A stretch of DNA of 64,000 nucleotides from Gammaproteobacteria bacterium (GTDB lineage Bacteria; Pseudomonadota; Gammaproteobacteria; Burkholderiales; Burkholderiaceae_B), in contig JAURJT010000057.1 of assembly GCA_030832095.1 (NCBI GenBank), positions 50,938 to 114,937 of the forward strand, read 5' to 3'. Made by a program: the position numbers and the translations under genes. The notes under the pieces are model-generated. The model did not search any database and was not told where the DNA came from. It saw only the letters and a program-made list of their open reading frames with translations. Of this stretch, positions 36,965 through 46,023 are shown piece by piece; position 1 is the stretch's first letter, and every line of letters begins with the position of its first letter.

Positions 36965-38488
36965 ATGAATATTGCGAAATCCTTTCTTTCACGCGCACTC
37001 AGTCATCCTGAGCTAAAGGCGCTGACTTGCGGCAAACAAACACTCACGTATGGCCAACTGGCACAACGTGTGCATGGTTTAGCCGGTGGCTTGCTGAACA
37101 CCCTGCATCTTGCGCCCGGCGCGCGCGTGATCCTGTGCATGGAAAACCGCAACGCGTTTATCGAGGTGCTGTTTGCCACCTGGACCGCGGCGCTCTGCGC
37201 GGTGCCGGTCAACGCAAAACTGCATCCGCGCGAAGTGAAACCGATTGCGTTGGATTCTGGTGCAGCCGTGATTTTTACCAGCGCGTCTTTACATGCAGGG
37301 TTGGCTGAAGCACTTGCCGATTTGCCGGGTCAACGGCAAATCATTGTGGTGGATGATGACGCCTACGAAGGCTATGTGCGCTCGGCCCCTGTGCCGTGCG
37401 CCTCAATGTTGCCCGATGACCTTGCCTGGATTTTTTATACCAGTGGCACGACCGGCGTCCCAAAAGGCGCGATGCTGTCGCATCGCAACCTGATCACCAT
37501 GAGCTTGCAATACGGTGCCGACGTCGATTGCGTGCGACCCGGTCAAACCATGTTGCATGTGGCACCGCTTTCGCATGGCGCTGGTCTCTATGCCCTGCCG
37601 CATTTATTTGGCGGTGGTCATCAAGTGATTGAAGAGAGCTTCAGCACCGATCTGGTCTTTGAAGCCTTGCAACAGTATCCAGACGTCACCTTGTTTGCTG
37701 CGCCCACGATGCTGTCGCGCATGATTCGCTCGGCTGGGGGCATCAAGAACCCCGCGGGCAATCTTCTCACTGTGTTTTACGGTGGTGGCCCGATGTATGT
37801 GAGCGACTTGGTGCAGACACTCGATTTACTTGGCCCGCGTCTGGTACAGATTTACGGGCAAGGCGAAAGCCCTATGACCATGACCGCGCTGTCAAAAATG
37901 GATCACGAAGGGCCGCGCGATGACGACCACATGGCGCGCTTAGCGTCTTGCGGCACGGCGCGTACCGGCGTTGAAGTGCGTGTCGTCGGTGAAGACGGTA
38001 AAGAGTTGCCCCCGGGTGAACTAGGTGAAGTGGTGTCACGCAGTGACACCCGTATGCTGGGCTACTGGAATAACCCCAAAGCCACGGCGTCAGCCATCAA
38101 AGACGGCTGGCTCTGGACGGGTGACATCGGCACCATGGATGCAAAAGGTTATCTGACACTGCGCGATCGCTCAAAAGATATGATCATTCGTGGTGGTTCA
38201 AATATTTATCCACGCGAAATCGAAGAGGTCTTGTTACGTCATCCTGCCTTAGCAGAAGTGTCAGTGGTGGGTCGCGAAGAGCCCGACCTCGGCGAAGAGC
38301 CGGTTGCCTTTGTCGTGGTCAAGCCTGGCATGACGATCACGACTGACGAAATGGATACCTTGTGTTTGGACAATATGGCGCGCTTTAAGCGCCCACGCGA
38401 ATATTTCTTCAGCGACGATTTGCCAAAAAATAATTACGGAAAAATTCTTAAAACAGAGCTGCGTAAGCAACTCGCCAAAGGAAAATAA
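36965..38488 (+). CDS. AMP-forming acyl-CoA ligase
   Basis: The 507-residue class I adenylating enzyme has the P-loop FYTSGTTGVPKGA at 157-169, the motif WLWTGDIG near 378-385 and the C-terminal catalytic lysine in NNYGKILKTEL. It is the first gene of a tight catabolic run (thiolase, DUF35, enoyl-CoA hydratase) followed by an ABC importer, so it probably activates an imported carboxylic acid to its CoA thioester. The thiolase gene begins 2 bases after the stop. The substrate is unknown; family similarity alone does not separate fatty, aromatic or branched acids. Confidence 0.88.
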   Translation: MNIAKSFLSRALSHPELKALTCGKQTLTYGQLAQRVHGLAGGLLNTLHLAPGARVILCMENRNAFIEVLFATWTAALCAVPVNAKLHPREVKPIALDSGAAVIFTSASLHAGLAEALADLPGQRQIIVVDDDAYEGYVRSAPVPCASMLPDDLAWIFYTSGTTGVPKGAMLSHRNLITMSLQYGADVDCVRPGQTMLHVAPLSHGAGLYALPHLFGGGHQVIEESFSTDLVFEALQQYPDVTLFAAPTMLSRMIRSAGGIKNPAGNLLTVFYGGGPMYVSDLVQTLDLLGPRLVQIYGQGESPMTMTALSKMDHEGPRDDDHMARLASCGTARTGVEVRVVGEDGKELPPGELGEVVSRSDTRMLGYWNNPKATASAIKDGWLWTGDIGTMDAKGYLTLRDRSKDMIIRGGSNIYPREIEEVLLRHPALAEVSVVGREEPDLGEEPVAFVVVKPGMTITTDEMDTLCLDNMARFKRPREYFFSDDLPKNNYGKILKTELRKQLAKGK

Positions 38489-38490
38489 TC

Positions 38491-39651
38491 ATGCGTGACG
38501 TCTTTGTAGCGGGTATCGGCTCGACCACCTTCGGCAAACATATTGCCACGCCAATTGAATCGTTAGCCGTTGAGGCCGCCGCACGTGCCATTGTTGAATC
38601 GGGTATCGATCGCGAGCGCATCGGTGCCTTGTATCTGGGTAACTTCATTAGCGGCCCGCTCACTGGCAAAGAGGTCTTAGCGGGCATCGTAGGTGAGCGC
38701 TTAGGGTTGGGCAACATCCCCTGCACCAAAGTCGAAGGCGCCTGCGCCTCGGGCGGCATCGCTTTCAGGCACGCCTGGATCGCGATCGCGAGCGGCATGT
38801 GCGATGCCGTGATGGTGGTGGGCGTTGAAAAAATGACCCATGCTTCAACCGCTGAAGTGACCTCGGCCCTGAACTGCGCCATGGACAACGAAAACGATGG
38901 GCCAAGCGGGCTGACGTTTCCAGGCCTCTTTGGCATGGCCTGGCGCATCCACGCCAATCAGTACGGCACCACACGTGAGGACATCGCGGCAGTCGTCATC
39001 AAAAACAAAGCCAATGGTTTGAAGAACCCCTTGGCACAAATGGGGGCGTCGTTAACCCTCGAGCAAATTTGTGCGTCAACCATGATCGCAGACCCCTTGC
39101 AAATGTTTGACTGCTGCCCCGCAAGCGACGGTGCCGCAGCGATCGTGCTGTGCGCCGAGCCTTTGTTATCGAGTCAGGCACGACAAAACAAAATTCGTGT
39201 GCTGGCGTCGGCTCAAACTAGTGGCTCACCGCGTATCGCCAATCACCCCGACCTGTGTTCGTTTGAAGCCACCGTCACCGCCGCAAAAAAGGCTTACGAG
39301 CAATCTGGTCTTCAAGCCAAAGATATCGACGTCTGTGAGTTGCATGACTGCTTTTCAATCGCCGAGATTATCGACAGCGAGGACTTAGGCCTGGTGCCAC
39401 GCGGCTTGGGTGGCAAGTGGGCCGCCGAAGGTCGCACCGGTATGCAAGGTGATGTCGCGATTAACCCAAGCGGTGGTTTGCTGGCCAAGGGGCATCCCGT
39501 AGGCGCCACCGGCATTGGTCAAATCTACGAAGTGGTCAAACAGCTACGTGGCGAGCACACCAATCAAGTCGTCAACGCACGTATCGGCATGACACATAAC
39601 CTGGGCGGTACCGGTGTTGCCTGCACTGTCAATATTTTAGGGCGCGATTAA
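38491..39651 (+). CDS. Thiolase (SCP-x/acetyl-CoA acetyltransferase type) with intact active site
   Basis: The 386-residue thiolase has nucleophile C85 in VEGACASGG, H285 in ELHDCFSIAE, H335 in NPSGGLLAKGHPVGATG and C378 in LGGTGVACTV. It is of the thiolase/SCP2 kind that often pairs with a DUF35 protein, and the partner follows immediately (2 bases). Thiolytic cleavage of a 3-oxoacyl-CoA is the expected reaction. An enoyl-CoA hydratase lies next in the operon, completing part of a beta-oxidation cycle, though no dehydrogenase is in the run. Confidence 0.9.
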   Translation: MRDVFVAGIGSTTFGKHIATPIESLAVEAAARAIVESGIDRERIGALYLGNFISGPLTGKEVLAGIVGERLGLGNIPCTKVEGACASGGIAFRHAWIAIASGMCDAVMVVGVEKMTHASTAEVTSALNCAMDNENDGPSGLTFPGLFGMAWRIHANQYGTTREDIAAVVIKNKANGLKNPLAQMGASLTLEQICASTMIADPLQMFDCCPASDGAAAIVLCAEPLLSSQARQNKIRVLASAQTSGSPRIANHPDLCSFEATVTAAKKAYEQSGLQAKDIDVCELHDCFSIAEIIDSEDLGLVPRGLGGKWAAEGRTGMQGDVAINPSGGLLAKGHPVGATGIGQIYEVVKQLRGEHTNQVVNARIGMTHNLGGTGVACTVNILGRD

Positions 39652-39653
39652 TC

Positions 39654-40022
39654 ATGTCGAACTCAACCCTTGTTAAACCAGAGCTGCTGACCTTTCACCA
39701 ATGCGCTCAGTGCGGCACCTTGGATGCAGCTTGCATTAACACCTGCGCGAAATGCTTGGCCAGCGAGATGAATCCGGTACAGATTGCCGGCATCGGTAAG
39801 TTAGTGAGCTGGACCACTGTGCGTAAACCGCCTTTGCGTTTCAAGGCCGACGGTATGTACCATGTTGGCGTCTTTGACTTGGATAATGGCTTTCGGGTCA
39901 CCGGCCGGTTTTTGCCCGAAGACGGCGATCAGTTAGGCGACCGTGTTGTTGCCGTACCCACCATCGTGACCGAGCCCACAGGCCCCGTCACACCCACCTT
40001 TCGAGCGCAAAAGAATGTCTGA
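39654..40022 (+). CDS. DUF35 OB-fold protein with rubredoxin-like zinc ribbon
   Basis: The 122-residue protein has a zinc ribbon with C17, C20, C31 and C34 followed by an OB-fold. DUF35 proteins are obligate partners of many thiolases (for example in acyl-CoA side-chain cleavage and archaeal HMG-CoA synthase complexes) and can channel CoA substrates. It lies directly behind the cysteine-containing thiolase, so the two probably form one complex. Its last codons overlap the next gene by 8 bases. Confidence 0.85.
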   Translation: MSNSTLVKPELLTFHQCAQCGTLDAACINTCAKCLASEMNPVQIAGIGKLVSWTTVRKPPLRFKADGMYHVGVFDLDNGFRVTGRFLPEDGDQLGDRVVAVPTIVTEPTGPVTPTFRAQKNV

Positions 40023-40809
40023 TATTACCTATGAAAAGCACGGCGCAGTGCGACTGATCACCATCAATCGCGCTGACAAAATGAATTCGTTAACGTTTGA
40101 AGCCAACGACGATCTAGTGGCCGCGTGGCATGAGTTTGATAATGATGAGTCAGCGCGCGCTGCAGTGATCACCGGCGCAGGCGACAAAGCTTTTTGCGCA
40201 GGCGCAGACTTAAAAACCTACACCATGGATTTTGCCCGAGCACCGGCTCAAGAGTTTCGTAAGAAATATACCAACGGCCCAGGCATTGGCGGCATCACGC
40301 GCAACCTTGATATCGACAAACCCATTGTCGCCGCCGTCAACGGTTTTGCGATTTCGGGGGGCTTTGAATTGTCGCTGGCTTGCGATCTGCGTTTTTGCTC
40401 ACCCAACGCCGAGTTTGCCCTGCAAGATGCCAAATGGGGCTTTCATGCCTGCGATGGCGGGCTCATTCGGTTACCCCAAATTATCGGCATGGGCCACGCC
40501 ATGGAGATCATCTTATCGGGCGAACGGGTCGATGCCGAGCATGCCTATCGCATCGGTCTGGTCAATCGCATTTATCCACAAGCAGAGTTACTGCAAAAGA
40601 CCTTGGATTACGCTGCCATGCTAGCGACACGTGCGCCTTTGTCGCATCGCTTTGCCAAAGAAGTGGTGCGCCGCTCAATGGGTATGCATATGGACGAGGC
40701 CTTGAAATGGGAATCGCGTTCGTTTAGAGATGTGGCCTTTACTGCAGACCTAGAAGAAGGTGTCGCCTCGTTCAAAGAGCGTCGCGACGCTAAGTTTAAG
40801 GGTAATTAG
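40015..40809 (+). CDS. Enoyl-CoA hydratase/isomerase family protein
   Basis: The 264-residue crotonase-fold enzyme has oxyanion loops KAFCAGADLK (59-68) and AVNGFAISGGFE. By hand alignment with rat enoyl-CoA hydratase the Glu144 position is D138 (ALQDAKWG), while the Glu164 position is still Glu (AMEIILSG, E164). A single intact glutamate suggests a reaction other than simple hydration, for example isomerisation, or a changed mechanism. It ends the run starting with the acyl-CoA ligase and precedes the transporter by 161 bases containing a tandem repeat. Confidence 0.85.
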   Translation: MSDITYEKHGAVRLITINRADKMNSLTFEANDDLVAAWHEFDNDESARAAVITGAGDKAFCAGADLKTYTMDFARAPAQEFRKKYTNGPGIGGITRNLDIDKPIVAAVNGFAISGGFELSLACDLRFCSPNAEFALQDAKWGFHACDGGLIRLPQIIGMGHAMEIILSGERVDAEHAYRIGLVNRIYPQAELLQKTLDYAAMLATRAPLSHRFAKEVVRRSMGMHMDEALKWESRSFRDVAFTADLEEGVASFKERRDAKFKGN

Positions 40810-40839
40810 GGGTATGTATTTGTAAAAAATCGTAGTAAA

Positions 40840-40949
40840 GTTTTGTGCAAACATCAGGCTATAGAAACGAAAAACACAGTAGGCCTGATAAACAGTTTTG
40901 CACGAGCATCTAGCCTAATAGACGAAAATCGCAATAGGCCTGATGAAAA
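40840..40949. repeat. Two tandem 55-bp repeats upstream of the Liv-type transporter
   Basis: Unit 1 (40840-40894) and unit 2 (40895-40949) both begin GTTTTG and share CATC, ACGAAAA and AGGCCTGAT at equal positions. Inside each unit, ATC-GC elements and GGCCTGAT form an imperfect inverted repeat, clearest in unit 1 (ATCAGGC ... GCCTGAT). The units end 21 bases before the livK-like start, over the expected promoter or operator. The rest of the 161-base gap shows nothing more. Confidence 0.7.
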
Positions 40950-40970
40950 ATATTAATCCGGAGACAAAAA

Positions 40971-42113
40971 ATGAAGACAGCCTTCAAACGCAGCATCTGG
41001 CAAGTCGCACTCGCCTCAGCCTTTATCACCTGCGCAGCCACGTCGCTTGCGCAAGTCAAAGTGGGTGTCATCCAAGGCCTAAGCGGCCCACCCGCGATTG
41101 TTGACTTTGGCGAGTCGTACCTACAGGGCATTAAGCTTGCACTCAAAGATTATCAGGCCGCCGGTGGCAAGACAAAAATTGAACTAGTTGTCTATGACGA
41201 CGAAGCCAATCCACAACGTGCAGTGTCGCTCGCGCAGCGCTTGATTCAAAATGACAAAGTGCCTGTCGTCATTGGCACGGTCAGCAGCGGCAACGTGTTG
41301 GCGATGGCACCGATCTTGCAAAAAGCTGGGATCCCCTTAATGGCGGGCCCCGGCATTGCCACCAACATCACCACCCAATTCATTAACGAAAAGCCCAGCT
41401 ATATTTTCAGATGCTCGATGGTCGAGAAGTTTCAGATCGATCAGATGCTTGATTGGGGCGCAAAAACCTTCAAACGGATCGGCTTAGTGCATTCGACCAC
41501 GGGCTATGGCAACTTCGCAGCCAAAGAGATCCAAGAGGGTCTCAAAAAGCGTGGTGTCGAATTAGTCGCCATTGAAGCTGCAGCACCAGGTGTTAACGAC
41601 CTGACCCCGCAAATGGTCAAGCTGCGTGATGCCAAGGCTGAATTGGTCTTGAATTTTCACGAGTCGTTTGAGTTGCCTTTCCGCCCAATGCCACGCATCA
41701 ACTACAAGCCTGTTGTGGCGGGTAACTGGGGCCTGTCATCGCAAAAGGTTCTTGAAATCGTAGGGAAAGACGCGATCGAAGGCACGGTCATGGGTCAGGC
41801 ACTTGATGTCGGCACTGCACGCGCCAAAAGCTTTGATGAGCGCATGCAAAAAGAATACGGTAAAGACTACCGTTGGCCTGTCGTGACGTCGTTAGGGTAC
41901 GACGCTGCGCAAATCGTCTTTAAGGCCGTTAACCAAGTCGGCAAAGCAGACCCAGAAGCGATTCGCAATGCCATCGAAAACATCTCTGGCATTGAAGCGG
42001 TTTCGGCAACACCTGCCAAGCCCTTTAGCCCGACTGATCACGAATGCCTTGACTACGAAAACGTCTTCTTAGGCGTCTGGAAAAATGGTGTTGTTACCCG
42101 TTTGAAATACTAA
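40971..42113 (+). CDS. Liv-type ABC transporter substrate-binding protein
   Basis: The 380-residue periplasmic protein has a signal peptide (hydrophobic core about 9-25, ending SLAQ) and a Peripla_BP_6 fold (VKVGVIQGLSGPPA, then GTVSSGNVLAMAPILQKAGIPL). The ribosome-binding site is strong (GGAG, seven bases from ATG). This family binds amino acids, amides or aromatic and other carboxylates, so the ligand is open. The downstream permease starts one base after the stop. Expression is probably controlled through the tandem repeat just upstream. Confidence 0.9.
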   Translation: MKTAFKRSIWQVALASAFITCAATSLAQVKVGVIQGLSGPPAIVDFGESYLQGIKLALKDYQAAGGKTKIELVVYDDEANPQRAVSLAQRLIQNDKVPVVIGTVSSGNVLAMAPILQKAGIPLMAGPGIATNITTQFINEKPSYIFRCSMVEKFQIDQMLDWGAKTFKRIGLVHSTTGYGNFAAKEIQEGLKKRGVELVAIEAAAPGVNDLTPQMVKLRDAKAELVLNFHESFELPFRPMPRINYKPVVAGNWGLSSQKVLEIVGKDAIEGTVMGQALDVGTARAKSFDERMQKEYGKDYRWPVVTSLGYDAAQIVFKAVNQVGKADPEAIRNAIENISGIEAVSATPAKPFSPTDHECLDYENVFLGVWKNGVVTRLKY

Positions 42114-42114
42114 G

Positions 42115-43014
42115 ATGGAGCTCGGCAACCTGATCCAGGTGCTGTCGGGCGGCCTGGCGATGGGGGCGATTTACGTCCTCGTCGCGCTTGGCCTCTACAT
42201 CACCCACCTCACGACTCATCGCGTCAACTTCGGGCAAGGCGACTTTTTAATGGTAGGGGCATTTTTGCTCTTGCTGTTTCGCAAGCTCGACATCCCACTT
42301 GGCTTAGCCGTTATCGCGGTTCTGGTCATTCTGGCTGTCATGGGCTGGTTGTTAGATCGCGTCGCGATCCGACCACTTGACCGCAAAAAAGATACCTTGA
42401 TCGGTGCCTATTCGTGGATGCTCACGACCGCAGGCGTCGCCTTGATCTTGCAAAACGTGATCGAACTCGGTTTTGGCAAAACTTCACAATATTCAGCCCC
42501 GCTGTTTAGCTCAAAGCGCGAAGAGGTTGTGCAGGTCTTGGGTGCAGGGTTGTTCTTAGAAGAAATTTTAGTGATTGTGGCCGCGGTATTCATCGTCGGT
42601 CTCTTTTACGGCTTTATGTTTCATTCGCGCTGGGGCAAGGCGATTCAGGCCGTCGCGTTTAATCCAGAGGCGGCCATGCTACTGGGCATTCATACCAACC
42701 GCGTCAAAGTTGGGGTGTTTGTGATTGCGTCGATCTTGGCTGCGGTCGCCGGAGTACTGATCGGCCCAATCGTCACCATCAATCCACAGATGGGTTTGGT
42801 ACTGACGATCAAAGCCTTGATCGTAGCCGCAATTGGCGGCTTCGCAAACCCGGTGGGCATCTTGATTGGTGGGATTTTGTTTGGAGTGTTCGAATCGATT
42901 TCAAATTATGTTGATTCTGGCTTTGGTGACTTATACCCCCTGTTGGCGGCGTTAATCATTATTGCGATCAAACCTTCTGGTCTGTTTTCAGAGAGGAGCG
43001 CAGATGTCAGATAA
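42115..43014 (+). CDS. Liv-type ABC transporter permease, LivH family
   Basis: The 299-residue membrane protein has about eight helices and the LivH motif ALGLYITHLTTHRVNFGQGDFLMVGA near 24-49. It would form the channel with the LivM half of the next protein. It overlaps the following start by 11 bases (ATG at 43004 against stop at 43012-43014). The order substrate-binding protein, LivH, LivM-G, LivF is standard except for the fusion. Confidence 0.92.
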   Translation: MELGNLIQVLSGGLAMGAIYVLVALGLYITHLTTHRVNFGQGDFLMVGAFLLLLFRKLDIPLGLAVIAVLVILAVMGWLLDRVAIRPLDRKKDTLIGAYSWMLTTAGVALILQNVIELGFGKTSQYSAPLFSSKREEVVQVLGAGLFLEEILVIVAAVFIVGLFYGFMFHSRWGKAIQAVAFNPEAAMLLGIHTNRVKVGVFVIASILAAVAGVLIGPIVTINPQMGLVLTIKALIVAAIGGFANPVGILIGGILFGVFESISNYVDSGFGDLYPLLAALIIIAIKPSGLFSERSADVR

Positions 43015-44830
43015 CACTCTGCAGGCGCGCACGTTGCAAGCGCGCCCCTCAAACCGCTTGCCTTACGCCATCGCGATCGCGATATTTTTGTTATTGCCCT
43101 GGCTGCCGGTCAATGGGTTCTACATCTTTTTGGCACAAACGTTTTTTTATACCGCAATTGCCGTCACGGGTTTGAATCTGTTGTTGGGTTTATCTGGCCA
43201 GATGTCGATTGGCCAGGCTGGGTTCTATGCTTTAGGCGCCTATGGCTCTGCACTGACTTCACTTAAGTTGGGTTGGCCTGTCCCTTTGTCGATCACCTTT
43301 GGCGTCTTGATTGCCGCCATCGGGGGTGGCTTAGTTGGCGTCTTTGCGTTGCGTACTCGTGGTTTGTATTTAGCCATGACCACGCTCGCCGTTGGCTATA
43401 TTTTGGATATCGTTGGGCAACGCTGGATCAGCTTGACCGGTGGCGCGATGGGCTTATCAGGGGTGCCAAGCCTTGATCTCGGCTTTCCTAAAATGTCAGC
43501 CACGGTGTTCTTTTACGTGTCGGGTGCCAGCCTGATTATCGTGCAGCTGCTCGCTGACTTTATTAATCAAAGTCGGCTCGGGCGCAATCTACGTGCGATT
43601 CGTGAATCAGAAGTCTTTGCCGCGTCAGTGGGCGTTGACGTCAGCCTCTGGAAAGCCGCCATCTTTGCCTTTGCTGCAGCCTTGGCCGGCTTGGGTGGTG
43701 CGTTTTTTGCACACCAGTCTGGGTATGTGGGCAGTGATGCATTTTCGGTGCGTTTGAGTATCGCCCTCTTAATCGCTACAGTTGTCGGCGGCCTGGGCAC
43801 TAAGACCGGGCCCTTGCTAGGCACCTTGATCTTAATGGCGATTGTTGAGGTGATTGCAGATATTCATAAATATGGCTTGCTGATTTATGGCTCGATTTTA
43901 TTAATCGTGCTGCTGGCGTTGCCGAAAGGTGCGGCAGGTTTGATTAGTAGTCTGGCGCTGCGCTTCAAAGGGGGTACATCTTTAAACGGTACGAGTGCAA
44001 ACGCAGCGGCGTCAGAGCTTGCCCCAGCTACCTCTAAGACCGGCGCACTGCCTATGCAGCAAGGCGGCAATACCTCGCTTAGCATTCAAGGTATCAGCAA
44101 AAGCTATAGCGGCCTAAAGGCCGTTGATCAAGTCTCAGTCGAGGTCAAGCCAAACACAATTCACGGCTTGATCGGCCCCAATGGCGCCGGAAAATCCACC
44201 ATCATCAACATGATTGCAGGCATTTATCGTGCGGATGAGGGCTCGATACACTTGGGCGACCTTGATCTGTCTTCGCTGGATATTGCCAAGCGCGCCAACT
44301 TAGGTTTAGCGCGCACGTTTCAAAACCTTCAACTCATCGAAGGCGTCTCGGTACTCGACAATGTGCTGTTAGGAGTCGCCCACAAACATTCATACGGCAA
44401 AGATTTTGTCACATTCATGGCAGGCGGTGAACTTGAAGGTGACGAGCGCAAAGAGGCTTTTGCCATCTTAGAGTTTTTTGGGCTTGCACAGTTTGCAGAT
44501 CGCCTACCCACACAACTACCCTATGGCCACCGCAAGCTCATTGAGTTGGCACGCGCGATTGCACAGCGGCCAAAAATGCTGTTGCTTGATGAGCCGATTG
44601 CAGGCATGAATACCCAAGAGGCCAAGGCGATTGCGCAAGTCATCCGTAAGCTGCGCGAACATGGCATCACCATCTTGCTGGTTGAACACAACATGGAGTT
44701 CGTGATGTCGGTATGCGACACGATTAGCGTGTTGAACTTTGGAAAGCTGATTGCCTGCGGCACGCCTGCAGAGATCCAGAATAATCCGGAAGTGATCGAG
44801 GCCTACCTTGGCACTGGGGCGAAGAAATGA
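43004..44830 (+). CDS. Liv-type permease-ATPase fusion (LivM-LivG)
   Basis: The 608-residue protein joins two usually separate subunits: a LivM permease with about eight helices (residues 1-325, including LSGQMSIGQAGFYALGAYGS) and, after an Ala/Ser/Thr-rich linker (about 330-360), a LivG ATPase with Walker A GPNGAGKST, the LivG signature LPYGHRKLIELARAI, Walker B LLLDEPIAGM and LLVEHNMEF. The start ATG 43004 has GGAG just upstream, and the 14-residue longer frame is inside livH. Both halves look intact. Fusions of this kind are known in betaproteobacterial liv systems but are uncommon. Confidence 0.93.
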   Translation: MSDNTLQARTLQARPSNRLPYAIAIAIFLLLPWLPVNGFYIFLAQTFFYTAIAVTGLNLLLGLSGQMSIGQAGFYALGAYGSALTSLKLGWPVPLSITFGVLIAAIGGGLVGVFALRTRGLYLAMTTLAVGYILDIVGQRWISLTGGAMGLSGVPSLDLGFPKMSATVFFYVSGASLIIVQLLADFINQSRLGRNLRAIRESEVFAASVGVDVSLWKAAIFAFAAALAGLGGAFFAHQSGYVGSDAFSVRLSIALLIATVVGGLGTKTGPLLGTLILMAIVEVIADIHKYGLLIYGSILLIVLLALPKGAAGLISSLALRFKGGTSLNGTSANAAASELAPATSKTGALPMQQGGNTSLSIQGISKSYSGLKAVDQVSVEVKPNTIHGLIGPNGAGKSTIINMIAGIYRADEGSIHLGDLDLSSLDIAKRANLGLARTFQNLQLIEGVSVLDNVLLGVAHKHSYGKDFVTFMAGGELEGDERKEAFAILEFFGLAQFADRLPTQLPYGHRKLIELARAIAQRPKMLLLDEPIAGMNTQEAKAIAQVIRKLREHGITILLVEHNMEFVMSVCDTISVLNFGKLIACGTPAEIQNNPEVIEAYLGTGAKK

Positions 44831-45531
44831 TTCACGCCAAAAACCTCTGCGCAAATATTGGCGCCAATCAAGTATTAAGAGATATCAGTCTTGATTTAGA
44901 GCCAGGCGAGATGCTTGCAGTAATCGGCGCAAATGGTGCCGGTAAAACATCCTTGTTACGCGCGCTATCTGGCCTCTTGCCGCTTGAGTCAGGCACGATC
45001 TCTTTCAACGGCCAAGGCACCGACAAGGTGCTTGCCCATCAGCTCGCGCGCGCCGGCTTAATCCACGTGCCGCAAGGCCGTCAGATCATTCCAGGCTTGT
45101 CAGTACGCGACAACCTCACGATTGGTGCCACCAACATCGGTTTAAGCCAAAGCGTGATTGCTCAACGCATGCAAGAGCAATGGCAGCGGTTTCCGGTTCT
45201 TGAAAAACGTCAAAAAATTTCTGGTAGTTCATTATCCGGCGGCGAACAGCAAATGCTGGCGATTGCACGCGGCTTAATGATGCAACCCAAGGTCTTGATG
45301 CTAGACGAACCCTCGCTAGGTTTAGCGCCACAAATTGTGCAGTTGATTATGACAACACTGCGTGGCTTAGCCGATCAAGGTTTAGCGATTTTGTTAGTTG
45401 AACAAGTCGCCATGCTGGCGCTTGAATACGCCGATCGCGCCTTGGTGCTTCGCAACGGCGCCTGCGCCATGCAAGGCCAAGCCAAAGAGCTGTTGAATAG
45501 CCGCGAGCTGGTAAATAGTTATTTGTCGTGA
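44827..45531 (+). CDS. Liv-type ABC transporter ATPase, LivF family
   Basis: The 234-residue ATPase has Walker A GANGAGKTS, signature SLSGGEQQM, Walker B LMLDEPSLGL and the LivF-type LLVEQ. It overlaps the LivM-LivG fusion stop by four bases (ATGA) and completes the transporter. Together with the acyl-CoA ligase run upstream, it suggests uptake and CoA-dependent breakdown of one class of carboxylic compound. Confidence 0.92.
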   Translation: MIHAKNLCANIGANQVLRDISLDLEPGEMLAVIGANGAGKTSLLRALSGLLPLESGTISFNGQGTDKVLAHQLARAGLIHVPQGRQIIPGLSVRDNLTIGATNIGLSQSVIAQRMQEQWQRFPVLEKRQKISGSSLSGGEQQMLAIARGLMMQPKVLMLDEPSLGLAPQIVQLIMTTLRGLADQGLAILLVEQVAMLALEYADRALVLRNGACAMQGQAKELLNSRELVNSYLS

Positions 45532-45601
45532 GGCTTGAGCGATCCGCACATCTAGGCTCTGCGCGCAAATGTAAAAGAAGTGATGCCACTTGCCGCGTAA
45601 C

Positions 45602-45635
45602 GCTTTGGGCTTAGCAATCAATCGAAGCTCAAAGC
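45602..45635. terminator. Probable terminator hairpin between convergent genes
   Basis: GCTTTGGGCTT (45602-45612) pairs with AAGCTCAAAGC (45625-45635) over 11 positions with one G-T wobble and a 12-base loop. It lies between the LivF stop and the stop of the convergent adhesin-E-like gene. There is no T-run in either direction, so it may act as a processing or 3'-end stabilising hairpin instead. Confidence 0.5.
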
Positions 45636-45636
45636 C

Positions 45637-46023
45637 TCATCCTAGCTGACGGGCAAGTCGGCAGATGTGATCCATTTTTTTGGCACCCACTGTTCCGGGC
45701 GCAATCGGATTTAACGGGCCTGGCGTAGCGTCGTGACTAAGCACCATCCCCGCCGCCATACTTTCACTGTACTTAATGGTGGTTAGCACTTGCACCGTAT
45801 CTGCGTGGCAATCATATCTAACAAGATATCCAATAGACTTCGCGTTGTCAGGCTGCGAAGGCACTTTGTAATCAAAGAGTTCGTAGACCTTTACCGTATT
45901 GCCAATTTTTCGAATTGCAGACTCGTAATAGTTTACGGCCTCAGAATCTTTGTTAATCAGCACCCAATGAGCGTGTGCCGGCGTACACGCAATCAAACTT
46001 AAGGCTGCTAGCAATGTCTTCAT
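45637..46023 (-). CDS. Secreted surface-adhesin E-like protein
   Basis: The 128-residue protein has a signal peptide (TLLAALSLIACTPAHA) and a mature part beginning HWVLINKDSEAVNYYESAIRK. The pattern WVLI..., a YYES-type loop, V...LFDYK and a Cys pair (C residues in RYDCHAD and HICRLA) matches the Surface-adhesin E family (Haemophilus protein E). I chose the ATG at 46023 with AGAGGCG as ribosome-binding site; the GTG at 46029 is the alternative. The role is unknown; many non-pathogens carry such proteins. Confidence 0.75.
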   Translation of the reverse strand: MKTLLAALSLIACTPAHAHWVLINKDSEAVNYYESAIRKIGNTVKVYELFDYKVPSQPDNAKSIGYLVRYDCHADTVQVLTTIKYSESMAAGMVLSHDATPGPLNPIAPGTVGAKKMDHICRLARQLG

